A program made the position numbers and the translations under genes. The notes under the pieces are model-generated. The model was not told where the DNA came from, did not search any database, and saw only the letters and a program-made list of their open reading frames with translations. Below, piece after piece: positions 55,753 to 63,937 of a DNA stretch of 64,000 nt. Location of the stretch: contig NZ_PJQW01000005.1 in NCBI RefSeq assembly GCF_004303025.1, positions 172,159 through 236,158 on the forward strand, in the 5' to 3' direction. The DNA comes from Flavobacterium sp. J27. Lineage in GTDB: Bacteria > Bacteroidota > Bacteroidia > Flavobacteriales > Flavobacteriaceae. Positions within the stretch are counted from its first letter, which is position 1; each line of letters begins with the position of its first letter.

Positions 55753-57546
55753 TTATAAAGTAGTATTAATTTTTGGTAATTTTTCGCAAATCATCCCAAT
55801 TAAGAAATAACTATCATAGTTTACCGATTCTGGAGATAATAAATAGTCATTGCTAATGGTGTTTTTGTTTGCCACTTTCAATTCTTGTTCGAGTATACTG
55901 TAGCCATCTTTTACAATTTTTATTTTATAATTTCCAATGGGTAATTTAAAAGTGATTGCTCCTTCTTTGTCTGATTCAATTTCTTTAAAATAACTATTAT
56001 TGGTACCAATAATTGAAATTTCCGATTTATACACGGCTTCTTTTGTAACTGAATCTTTAATATTGACCACAATTGTAGCTAAGTTATTATTTATAGTTAA
56101 AACTTTGGCAGGTTGAAATAAAACAGGATTAACCCTAATACTCGACGCTAGGATAGCTGGTTTTACGTTTGTTTGTATGGGCTTTGTGGTATGGGTAGGC
56201 TTAATGGGATTAACTCTTGTAACGGGTCTTGCTATCGTTCTGGCATTTGCTGTAGGTTTTGCCGTTGTTCTTGCTGGTGCTGTTCTTACTGGTGTGTTTA
56301 GTGTAATGGGTGTAATATTTGCTTTGGCTCTATAATATTTTATATTGTTTGATTTTAAAGTTTCTTTATTTTTAATGGCTTTCACAAATTTTACTTGGCT
56401 TTGTGCATTTACGAAAAGTTGGTTTTTCATTAAGATTGGTCCAAAATGAATTAACTGATTGATATTGCTTACCTCGTCTGAATCGATACTCGGATCGATA
56501 TTGATTTTTAGGTTTTTGATTAAAATCATTTTTTTTGTAAAAGCAGGCAAAATAAATTCATTGCTTATGGTAAAACCATCAGAAATGGATTTGGCTTCTT
56601 TCCATTTGAAGAAACTAGAGAGAATAGGAGATAGCGCAAACCAGTTGCGTTGCATGCTTACAATAGAAAATTCTAATTCAACGCCTAAAATATTTTTTTC
56701 ATCATATTCTATGGAAATAATTTCTTCTGGAAAATCGTTTTTTTCTTGTTGTACAGTTTCATACAAAGTGTCTAGTTCTTTTTTATCCAAGGATAATTTG
56801 GTCCAACCATTATCATTTGACATGAAATCATAAGGCACAAAATTGATGTCGTGATATGATTCTAAAGACTGAATGCCTGTTTTTTTAGAATTTTCCATGA
56901 CGTTTCTAGAATTGATAAGACTGGATAAGAAAACATCGAAACCATCCGATTTATTGATGACTTTCATGGCTTTTTCAATATCATTTTTATAACCTAAAAG
57001 CTTGTGATCAATAATTAGTTTTTCTTTTTTCAAAAGAATGATGTTTAATTGCTCTAACCAAACTTGCTTTTCATCGTCTGTGGTTAAATCGTTAAATTTA
57101 TAAACATGCTCTTCCCATTCCATTAATAAGGTATCAAAAAGCGTGATGTATTTATCATAAGCTTTTTTTTCCTTTGTGGGATTTCCTTTGGTGTCATATA
57201 AAATCTTTTTTGCTGTTTCAATTTCTTGTTCATTCTCTTCTATAACTACCTCTTGTTGCGTATTGATGATTTTGCTATACGCTTCAAAAAGTGTATTACT
57301 AGGATTAATATCCCAATATTTATCTGAAGAAGGAATAGAGTTTAATTGAAATGAAATATCTTGTTTTTTTAGTAAAGCTTCCCCTTTTAAAGCTTCATCA
57401 ATTAGCATTTGTGGAAGCAATAATTTCATTTCTGATTCTTCATAGACTCTTAATGAAGGACAGATTAAAGCAATCTCCTGGTCATTGGTGGTCTGTGTTT
57501 TATAATATTCTTTTATTTTTTGGAATAATGCGGTATAGTATTTCAT
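55753..57546 (-). CDS. 597-residue protein with a domain shared with the next gene and a carboxypeptidase-regulatory-like end
   Basis: No signal peptide. The N-terminal 280 residues are mostly helical and charged. A domain at about 285-347 (FSIVSMQRNWFALSP, FKWKEAKSISDGF, LPAFTKKMILIKNLKINI) matches one in the 516-residue protein upstream. A linker rich in Pro, Thr and Arg (about 412-463) leads to a carboxypeptidase-regulatory/PEGA-like beta-sandwich (about 487-555; GAITFKLPIGNYKIKIVKDG). The first part is not of a family I can name. A terminator separates it from the 516-residue gene. Confidence 0.75.
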   Translation of the reverse strand: MKYYTALFQKIKEYYKTQTTNDQEIALICPSLRVYEESEMKLLLPQMLIDEALKGEALLKKQDISFQLNSIPSSDKYWDINPSNTLFEAYSKIINTQQEVVIEENEQEIETAKKILYDTKGNPTKEKKAYDKYITLFDTLLMEWEEHVYKFNDLTTDDEKQVWLEQLNIILLKKEKLIIDHKLLGYKNDIEKAMKVINKSDGFDVFLSSLINSRNVMENSKKTGIQSLESYHDINFVPYDFMSNDNGWTKLSLDKKELDTLYETVQQEKNDFPEEIISIEYDEKNILGVELEFSIVSMQRNWFALSPILSSFFKWKEAKSISDGFTISNEFILPAFTKKMILIKNLKINIDPSIDSDEVSNINQLIHFGPILMKNQLFVNAQSQVKFVKAIKNKETLKSNNIKYYRAKANITPITLNTPVRTAPARTTAKPTANARTIARPVTRVNPIKPTHTTKPIQTNVKPAILASSIRVNPVLFQPAKVLTINNNLATIVVNIKDSVTKEAVYKSEISIIGTNNSYFKEIESDKEGAITFKLPIGNYKIKIVKDGYSILEQELKVANKNTISNDYLLSPESVNYDSYFLIGMICEKLPKINTTL

Positions 57547-57560
57547 GATGTTTATTTTTT

Positions 57561-57597
57561 AAATAAAAGCCCAAACAATTTTACGTTTGGGCCCTTA
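57561..57597 (-). terminator. Terminator after the 516-residue protein gene
   Basis: 8-base perfect arms GCCCAAAC and GTTTGGGC (57569-57576 and 57585-57592), with extension on both sides and T-rich sequence behind on the minus strand. Confidence 0.75.
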
Positions 57598-57605
57598 TTA
57601 TTGGT

Positions 57606-59156
57606 TTAATTTACTTCCACCCATTCTTCTTCTTTAATAGAAGGAAGCGGATTAGGAGATAAATCTAAAATGTTGCATTTTCTACCTAAAAGTAAGATTC
57701 CTCCAGATGACATTCCTTGTTCTTCTCTCGAACCTGTTCTATTAATACGAGTGTCACTGTAGCCATATGAACCTCCAAACATAAATGGACCAATCGACAA
57801 TGCAGCACCTGCATTTACTTCATTTTCCGATTTTTTGTAGGAATCAGAGCCTTTTTTGAAGCCAATTTTTAAATCTGAAATAAAATACAATTCCGTAGTT
57901 ACTGCTGGTAATAATCCTTTTCCATTACCATCACTAATCATTTGGTTGTTTAATATTTGTGCCCCATTTTTAGAATATTTCCAATAGCGCGATTTTAAGA
58001 AAGTACTTCCAAACCAAGGACTAGAAACATAGGCTTTACCAATTTTAAAAGACATTTCAAAATCATTGAAATTATAGCTTGAATCAATTTTTTTGTGTTT
58101 TCCTTTAGCTCCTCCACCAAAAATGCCTGCGAAACTTGCTGCTGCACTCCAGCTATGAGCTGTGCTTTTATAGTTTGATTCATAGTCGCTTTTTTTGAAT
58201 TTGTAAGACAACCATTTAGAAGCATTGGATAATGTACTTGCTGGAACTGGAGCAGAAAAATAGTAAGAGTTCATACCACCTAAACCAGTTCTTTTAGCTG
58301 CTAATAATTCCGATTCGTATCTTTTTTTAACTGTAATAAAATTGCTGCTTTCAATTTCATCTATATAATTCAATGATTTTTCAATTTTACCTTTGTAACC
58401 AATACCTTCCCATCTTTTTAGAGCATCATCTCTTCTTTTAATGAAGTTTCGCCCATTAATAGCCATTTCACTCATGGCATCTGCTTCACCATCTGCCACT
58501 CTTTTTTGTAAATCTGTTAATTTATCTTCTGCTTCATAGTATAAAGCTTCATATTCTAAATATTTTATATATTTAGGTGATGGGAAAGATTGATAAATGT
58601 ATTTTGGATTGTCTTCTGGGTGTTCTACCATAGAATCATCAAAATCTGGATTTTTTAGTTTCTTGATAGTCACAATGTCTTTTCTCAAGACTTCCAATTT
58701 CTTTTCCACTTTTGGATCAATTTTAGAATCTTTTACGACACAATATTCTAAAACATCACTATAAACATTTGATTTTGTATGATCTGGGTGAGGACTAAAA
58801 ATGGTAAATTTTCTAGCACCTGTTTTCTTATCCATTTCAGGAATCATACTTGGAACCTGATCGGCTAATCTTGCAAATTCTTCAGAATATGCATATTTGC
58901 TGTATTTTTTGGAAGCTCTTGCATCTTCATATTCTTCATCACTCATGTTTTCTAATTTTGGAGTAGTACCAAAAAAACCTTTTAGAGCATAATCAAATGC
59001 TTCCGGATCCATTACTACAGGAACTGGTTCCCAAGCTATGAAATTATTTGGACCTAACATTTTTGGGTCACCGCCATTGGTCATTTTTTTAAATACATCG
59101 CCTAATAGATAACTTAAGAAGTCTTTCTCATCAGGCATTGGAACAAAATTTGACAT
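57606..59156 (-). CDS. 516-residue protein of unknown function in the protease cluster
   Basis: No signal peptide. A helical, charged N-terminal half with NGGDPKMLGPNNFIAWEPVPVV at the front, a Ser/Ala/Gly-rich patch (AHSWSAAASFAGIFGGGAKG, about residues 340-360), then the shared domain (about 365-430; FKIGKAYVSSPWFGSTFLKS, QMISDGNGKGLLPA, FISDLKIGF) and a Gly-rich end (GAALSIGPFMFGGSYGYSD). The glycine-rich end could be membrane-active, but nothing proves it. It is 77 bases after the trypsin-like gene. Confidence 0.75.
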   Translation of the reverse strand: MSNFVPMPDEKDFLSYLLGDVFKKMTNGGDPKMLGPNNFIAWEPVPVVMDPEAFDYALKGFFGTTPKLENMSDEEYEDARASKKYSKYAYSEEFARLADQVPSMIPEMDKKTGARKFTIFSPHPDHTKSNVYSDVLEYCVVKDSKIDPKVEKKLEVLRKDIVTIKKLKNPDFDDSMVEHPEDNPKYIYQSFPSPKYIKYLEYEALYYEAEDKLTDLQKRVADGEADAMSEMAINGRNFIKRRDDALKRWEGIGYKGKIEKSLNYIDEIESSNFITVKKRYESELLAAKRTGLGGMNSYYFSAPVPASTLSNASKWLSYKFKKSDYESNYKSTAHSWSAAASFAGIFGGGAKGKHKKIDSSYNFNDFEMSFKIGKAYVSSPWFGSTFLKSRYWKYSKNGAQILNNQMISDGNGKGLLPAVTTELYFISDLKIGFKKGSDSYKKSENEVNAGAALSIGPFMFGGSYGYSDTRINRTGSREEQGMSSGGILLLGRKCNILDLSPNPLPSIKEEEWVEVN

Positions 59157-59233
59157 AATTTTTATATTTTTAAGATTTTTATCCTACTCTATCAAGGCTT
59201 TTCGGATTTACGCCTATGGTTTGTTTATTTTAT

Positions 59234-60193
59234 TTATGGGTAAGCTGTTCTAGCTTTGTTTACTAAATCGAGTAAATCGTTTCCACCACTTGCAGCATTG
59301 GTTGAGTTGTTTTGCCAACTTTGTACGGCTACTACATAAGGAATACCTCCCCAATATCCCCAAAATGGACCACCACTTTGACCTGGCCATACATCTGCTT
59401 GATGATAAATAGCTTGGTGTGCATCTGTTGTTGAGTCGTCACCGTTTAAAGCGATGTTGTTTTGATAAATGGGTCTTTGTGCTCCTGTTAAGTCCATTGG
59501 ATAACCAGCATGTGTCCAGTAAGCTCCTCCATCCCAAGAATCGGTATACGCTTTTGCACCCATCCAGCCTGTAGTATTACCAATATTTCTGTCTAGAACC
59601 ACCACTACATAATCGTATTTTCCTTCAGTACTATCGATTGTAGGTCCTTTTACTTTGTATTTGTAATACGTTTTTATAGCGTTTGCAGTCCCATAAGTAG
59701 CATTGGCTCCATTGTAATACATTGGTGAAAACTTCACCCACCCTGTGGAACCATTACTTAAAAAATCAATAACGTGAGCACAGGTTAATACATGTCTTGG
59801 TCCAATCATTACACCGCTAGCATACCCAAGAGCTGTTTCAACACGACCTACACATCGCCATGGGTAAGCAGTTGAATTATATACTATTCTTTGGTCTGTG
59901 CCAAAAATGGTTCTGCTTCCTTCTCCTTGCATAAATGTTTCACGGTCAATAAACTTTGCTTTTTTTGCCCCTTTTTTATCTTCTTTTGGATGAAAATCCT
60001 GATCTGCATTTACAGGACAAAATGCTTCTACTTCTTCCACATTAGCTCGTGCACCTCTTTTAAAACTTTCAATCGCTTCTGCTTCAATTTCTGATAAACC
60101 ATCATCAATTTTTTCTGCCTTTTTTGCTTTAATAAGCTTTAGTTTTTCCACCTCTTTTGACAAAAGAGGTTTTTCATTTGCTTGACTTTTCAT
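59234..60193 (-). CDS. Trypsin-like serine protease (V8/Glu-endopeptidase type)
   Basis: 319 residues. The chymotrypsin-fold triad is visible: His in GPRHVLTCAHVID (near 136), Asp in KYDYVVVVLD (near 190), Ser in WPGQSGGPFWG (near 273). There is no signal peptide; the N-terminal 100 residues are Lys/Glu-rich with a possible pro-region (ESFKRGARANVEEVEAF) that the adjacent caspase-like protease could cleave. The gene begins eight bases after the caspase gene, so both are probably made together. Confidence 0.88.
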   Translation of the reverse strand: MKSQANEKPLLSKEVEKLKLIKAKKAEKIDDGLSEIEAEAIESFKRGARANVEEVEAFCPVNADQDFHPKEDKKGAKKAKFIDRETFMQGEGSRTIFGTDQRIVYNSTAYPWRCVGRVETALGYASGVMIGPRHVLTCAHVIDFLSNGSTGWVKFSPMYYNGANATYGTANAIKTYYKYKVKGPTIDSTEGKYDYVVVVLDRNIGNTTGWMGAKAYTDSWDGGAYWTHAGYPMDLTGAQRPIYQNNIALNGDDSTTDAHQAIYHQADVWPGQSGGPFWGYWGGIPYVVAVQSWQNNSTNAASGGNDLLDLVNKARTAYP

Positions 60194-60201
60194 GTTTGTT
60201 T

Positions 60202-61059
60202 TTATTTAAAAATTAATTGTTTTAATTCTGTGGCTCTACTTTCAGTTTGGTTAATTTGAGCTGCACCCATAGCGGTTAAAGCATTGGCCAATTGAACATC
60301 CAATAGATTTCTTTTAATTTCACCATTTGTAGCTCGTAATATTTTACAAAGATTATAGGTGAAATAACCTCTAGTAAGCCCAGAGAAATCACCTTCCATA
60401 GCTACTTGGTTTTCTTTACAAGCAGCCCATAATACATGGTTCATTCCTTTTACCTTTACTAAAGATTTGGTTTTTGTAGTTTTTTCGGTTTTAGAGTCTT
60501 TAGTAGTTGTATCTGTTAGTTCCCTAGAAAAATTAAAATAAAATTCATCTTCTAGCATGGGTTCTATATACCTTGGAGTTTCATTAGTAAGATTGTTGAA
60601 TTCATCAAACTTAATTCTTCTTGTTCCTGATCCAGAGTGACAACAATCGAAGAAAACATCTAAGTTTACTCCAGTTTGAAGCGTGTCGAAAATTGCCTTA
60701 AAATCATCATCTTTTAAAACACCTGCTGTTTTATAATCGTGAGGACAAATGGCTTCATCTAATCCATCTAATTCGAGATCATCGCTCATATTTGCTACTC
60801 TAGTACCATGTCCAGAATAATAAAAAACTAATGAATCTCCTTTTTTATTGGTTGAAACCAACCATTTTAAGTAGTTTATGATATTACTTTTGGTCGCATT
60901 TTGATTTGTTAAAATTCTAATGTTTTTTGGTTCAAATCCACAAATAACAAGTGTATTAGCCATGTCTCTTGCATCATGTATACAGCCATTTAAATCTGGT
61001 CCTCCAGGTCCGATAGGTGCATAATCATTAATTCCAATTATTATTGCTTTTTTTGTCAT
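60202..61059 (-). CDS. Caspase-like (C14) protease
   Basis: 285 residues: a minimal p20-like domain. KKAIIIGINDYAP, LNGCIHDARDMANTL, the catalytic His in SLVFYYSGHGTRV (near 81) and catalytic Cys in VFFDCCHSGSG (near 137) are all present. A long charged Lys/Thr loop (TTTKDSKTEKTTKTKSL) follows. Prokaryotic members cleave after Arg or Lys and often act in regulated cell death or conflict systems, frequently with trypsin-like partners as here. No signal peptide, so cytoplasmic. Confidence 0.92.
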   Translation of the reverse strand: MTKKAIIIGINDYAPIGPGGPDLNGCIHDARDMANTLVICGFEPKNIRILTNQNATKSNIINYLKWLVSTNKKGDSLVFYYSGHGTRVANMSDDLELDGLDEAICPHDYKTAGVLKDDDFKAIFDTLQTGVNLDVFFDCCHSGSGTRRIKFDEFNNLTNETPRYIEPMLEDEFYFNFSRELTDTTTKDSKTEKTTKTKSLVKVKGMNHVLWAACKENQVAMEGDFSGLTRGYFTYNLCKILRATNGEIKRNLLDVQLANALTAMGAAQINQTESRATELKQLIFK

Positions 61060-61230
61060 AATTTTTTATAGTTTTAATTAGTGATAAAAATTTTTGTAAA
61101 ATTCTTATTTATTAAAACATTGTAAAAGAGTAAGTTACCTGATTTTTATTGGGTTTATGTACCTTTTTTTATATTGGGTTTTTAGAAGTAAATCAGGTGA
61201 TTTTCCTATTATGGTATGGGGAAATAGTAG

Positions 61231-61278
61231 TATAAAACAAAAAGGGATTCGTATTTACGAATCCCTTTTTGTTTTATA
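61231..61278 (-). terminator. Very long terminator hairpin after the phnA-like gene
   Basis: Perfect 23-base arms (61231-61253 and 61256-61278) with a two-base loop; the outer parts are A- and T-rich, giving a terminator in both directions. It lies between the PhnA-like and caspase genes, both on the minus strand. Confidence 0.88.
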
Positions 61279-61295
61279 AGAGGTTGGTTTTTAGT

Positions 61296-61868
61296 TTATT
61301 TAGTCTTTTTGACGTATTGTGTTAATATAACGATATGTTGGTTTTCTACACGTCCTTCAATTTGTTCTGCATTATCCCAGACTAATTTAATATTATGTAC
61401 TGGAGCTCCTCTTTTTGCAATAAAATTTGCTCCTTTAACATCTAAATCCTTTATTAAAACGACTGAATCTCCATCTTGTAGGATATTTCCGTTAGCATCT
61501 TTGTGAATAATTTTACCATCATCATCATCTGCTTCTCCAGTAACTTTTGCCCATTCTAAAGCATCCTCTTCTAAATACATCATTTCAAGCATATCTAAGT
61601 TTTTTAATCGGGCGTGCATTCTCCATGAAACAATTTGAACAGGAAGATTTTCATTCCACATAGCGTCATTTAAACACCTCCAATGATTAAGATCAATCTC
61701 TTCTTGATTTTCAATTTGTGAAATACATGTTTTACAAGCTAGAATAGAATGATCGAGACTTTCTTCTGTATAAGGAGCAACATTGAAAACTTGTAATTCA
61801 TGTTCATTTCCACACAATTCACATGTAGAATTACTTCTATCTTTTAATTTTTTTTCAATAACACTCAT
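61296..61868 (-). CDS. PhnA (YjdM) domain protein
   Basis: 190 residues. An N-terminal zinc-ribbon-like part has CELCGN and CKTC; the C-terminal part (about 125-188; DGDSVVLIKDLDVKGANF, GRVENQHIVILTQYVKK) is the PhnA/YjdM domain. Despite the old name, no role in phosphonate use is established. It is longer than E. coli YjdM (about 111 residues), with an extra helical middle. Confidence 0.88.
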   Translation of the reverse strand: MSVIEKKLKDRSNSTCELCGNEHELQVFNVAPYTEESLDHSILACKTCISQIENQEEIDLNHWRCLNDAMWNENLPVQIVSWRMHARLKNLDMLEMMYLEEDALEWAKVTGEADDDDGKIIHKDANGNILQDGDSVVLIKDLDVKGANFIAKRGAPVHNIKLVWDNAEQIEGRVENQHIVILTQYVKKTK

Positions 61869-61871
61869 TTA

Positions 61872-62366
61872 TTATAAATTGAAGCTAGTTCCTATAGAAA
61901 AATTAAATTGGTTATTATATTTTTCAAATCCTACTGGGTCATTATCATAGGTAGCGATTGGAAATTGAATTTCAGAGTAGATTCCAAATCCTTCAGAAAA
62001 GAAATAACGAGCTCCAAAATGAGCTCCAAAATTTTTTACACCTATATTTAGGCCAGGATATAAATCTATTTTTTCTTCGATATTAAAAATATCAGCAATG
62101 TTAGCACTAAATCTTGCTCTTATATCAAAGCGGTCGTCAAAATTAGGTTTTTCACCCATAATTTCTTCAATTCCTAAAAGATAAGAAGAAGTAAAACCAA
62201 ATGACATATTTTTTCCTAATCCTATATCATATGTTGCTATGATACCCGTTCCATGATCTTGAAAATTAGCACCAACTTGAAATTTTTTATCTCCTTTTCC
62301 TGAGAAAACCTGTGCATTCATTATTCCAAAAGAGAATAGAGTGAATAAAAGTATTATTTTTTTCAT
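61872..62366 (-). CDS. Outer-membrane beta-barrel protein (DUF6646-like)
   Basis: Start set at 62366, where MKKIILLFTLFSFGIMNAQ is a signal peptide; the frame extends 36 codons upstream into the metallophosphoesterase gene, which is not credible. About 164 residues of amphipathic strands (FQVGANFQDHGTGIIATYD, FGAHFGARYFFSEGFGIYSE) ending in a Phe-rich strand (FNFSIGTSFNL), which fits a small outer-membrane barrel. The DUF name is from memory. It is three bases before the PhnA-like gene. Confidence 0.78.
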   Translation of the reverse strand: MKKIILLFTLFSFGIMNAQVFSGKGDKKFQVGANFQDHGTGIIATYDIGLGKNMSFGFTSSYLLGIEEIMGEKPNFDDRFDIRARFSANIADIFNIEEKIDLYPGLNIGVKNFGAHFGARYFFSEGFGIYSEIQFPIATYDNDPVGFEKYNNQFNFSIGTSFNL

Positions 62367-62400
62367 TGTTATAATTTTACTACAAATATATAAATATAAG

Positions 62401-63126
62401 TTAATTTCTTCCTTTTTCAGATGGATAAAGCATATGAAGTGGTTGACTTTGCCAGAATGATTTAGTTTCAACATTTAAAATGGTTATCGGTCCTTTAAAT
62501 GCCGCGCCAGTATCGATATTCCAAACATTAGCGACATTATAAGGTGTAGTTTTACCTATAAGTGAAACAGGTGTGTGTCCTATAAAAATTTCATGATATA
62601 ATTTTAATCTTTTTGGGTAGCGTTCATCGTCAATACTCATTAGAGGATCTAAAGCTATAGCACATTCCCATAAAGTTCTGTCCCAATAGTAAAGCGGTTT
62701 AAAATATTCATATGTGACTCCTTTTAAATTTGTAAAACCAGCATGAATGAATAGTCGGTTGTCTTTATCTACGAAATAAGGAAATAAGGATTCTAAAAAA
62801 TAAATATGATTAGTGATTGTCTCTGTAGTAGCATTTTTATAAGCTTCAAGTGTAGATTTACCACCATGGTTAAGCCATTCATCACTGTATTTATTGTTTT
62901 TCAAGTAGTTAAGTAATAAATCGTCGTGGTTGCCTCTTAAAAAAATACAATTTTGTGTTTTATTTAACGTTATAAGATAGTCTATAACTGCTACAGACTC
63001 ACTCCAACCATCTACATAATCTCCTAAAAAGATAATGGTATCTGTTTTTTGAAAATTAACTTTTTGAACTACTTCTAGTAGTCCTTTTAACCCCCCATGA
63101 ATGTCTCCAATTACAAACGTGCTCAT
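62401..63126 (-). CDS. Metallophosphoesterase, PPP-like phosphatase family
   Basis: 241 residues. The calcineurin-like motifs GDIHGG, GDYVDGWS and GNHDD are at residues 7, 32 and 61 or so, and IHAG and GHTPV follow later, as in PPP-type bacterial protein phosphatases and ApaH-like enzymes. The two-metal site hydrolyses phosphoesters; the substrate is not known. It is 34 bases before the barrel gene on the same strand. Confidence 0.93.
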   Translation of the reverse strand: MSTFVIGDIHGGLKGLLEVVQKVNFQKTDTIIFLGDYVDGWSESVAVIDYLITLNKTQNCIFLRGNHDDLLLNYLKNNKYSDEWLNHGGKSTLEAYKNATTETITNHIYFLESLFPYFVDKDNRLFIHAGFTNLKGVTYEYFKPLYYWDRTLWECAIALDPLMSIDDERYPKRLKLYHEIFIGHTPVSLIGKTTPYNVANVWNIDTGAAFKGPITILNVETKSFWQSQPLHMLYPSEKGRN

Positions 63127-63210
63127 TTTATCTTACTAAATAATTATAAAACAGACAGATATACTGCCAAAACTTTAACAAAATCGGCAGAAAACTTGTA
63201 AAATTAAAAT

Positions 63211-63256
63211 TTTGTAACACCTTATTTTTGAAAAAGCAAAAATAAGGTGTTACAAA
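63211..63256. repeat. Perfect 20-base inverted repeat
   Basis: The arms 63211-63230 and 63237-63256 are exact reverse complements around a 6-base loop. It lies between the start of the metallophosphoesterase gene and the array of small lipoprotein genes. It could be a strong hairpin in RNA or a site for a protein; the T tract is not clear, so a standard terminator is not obvious. Confidence 0.85.
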
Positions 63257-63328
63257 TCAATAAAAGTTTCACTGCAATTTGTCAAAGTAATAAAAATAAT
63301 AATATAAACAAATTTAAATTTTAGCATT

Positions 63329-63502
63329 ATGAAAAAAACTATCCTTTCTTTAGTGATTATTATAACCGTTTCATTTTCAGTTGCTTCTTGTACAACAGAT
63401 TCATATGATTCGGATATGGAAAACAATTCAGTTTCCATTCAATTAGACGATACTAGTACTACGACACAAACCGATCCTGTTATTATTCCTAAAAAAGACT
63501 AA
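63329..63502 (+). CDS. Tiny lipoprotein, array copy 1
   Basis: 57 residues, too short for most gene finders. MKKTILSLVIIITVSFSVASC is a lipoprotein signal with the lipobox Cys at residue 21; the mature 36-residue part starts TTDSYDSDMENNSVSIQLDD and ends DPVIIPKKD. It is acidic then basic at the tail. Function unknown. This is the most divergent member of a tandem array with a 203-base period and the only one with the VASC variant of the lipobox. Confidence 0.78.
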   Translation: MKKTILSLVIIITVSFSVASCTTDSYDSDMENNSVSIQLDDTSTTTQTDPVIIPKKD

Positions 63503-63531
63503 TCCCAAATTATAACACTAAATTAAACCTT

Positions 63532-63705
63532 ATTAAAAGAATTTTTTTAACCCTAGTAATTATTATAACCGTTTCATTTTTTAATGTTTCTTGTACTACA
63601 GATGCGTATGATTCAGATATGGAAAACAATTCAGCTTCCATTCAATTAGACGATACTAGTAGCGCACCACAAACCGATCCTGTTATTATTCCTAAAAAAG
63701 ACTAA
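63532..63705 (+). pseudogene. Tiny lipoprotein, array copy 2, start codon ATT
   Basis: The frame is intact and the same length as its neighbours, but the first codon is ATT where copy 3 has ATG. ATT is a very rare start codon, so this copy is probably silent or poorly translated. The mature part TTDAYDSDMENNSASIQLDD to DPVIIPKKD equals that of copy 3. Confidence 0.75.
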
Positions 63706-63734
63706 TCCCAAATTATAACACTAAATTAAACCTT

Positions 63735-63908
63735 ATGAAAAGAATTTTTTTAACCCTAGTAATTATTATAACCGTTTCATTTTTTAATGTTTCTTGTACT
63801 ACAGATGCGTATGATTCAGATATGGAAAACAATTCAGCTTCCATTCAATTAGACGATACTAGTAGCGCACCACAAACAGACCCTGTTATTATTCCTAAAA
63901 AAGACTAA
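63735..63908 (+). CDS. Tiny lipoprotein, array copy 3
   Basis: 57 residues. Signal MKRIFLTLVIIITVSFFNVSC with lipobox Cys at 21, and mature part TTDAYDSDMENNSASIQLDD, then DTSSAPQTDPVIIPKKD. The coding region matches copy 2 almost base for base. Function not known; probably an abundant or phase-variable surface lipopeptide, but this is a guess. Confidence 0.75.
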   Translation: MKRIFLTLVIIITVSFFNVSCTTDAYDSDMENNSASIQLDDTSSAPQTDPVIIPKKD

Positions 63909-63937
63909 TCCCAAATATAACACTAAAATTAAACCTT

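Noticed and set aside
57606..61059. Bacterial gasdermin beside the proteases
   Set aside because: The 516-residue protein is twice as long as gasdermins and shows no recognisable gasdermin sequence; only the context is similar.
45849..61059. Type VI secretion or contractile injection gene cluster
   Set aside because: No sheath, tube, baseplate, spike or AAA+ gene is visible; the toxin and muramidase alone do not prove such a system.
63250..63438. 62-residue minus-strand open frame over the first lipoprotein gene
   Set aside because: It is antisense to a clear lipoprotein frame that recurs in the array and has no features of its own.
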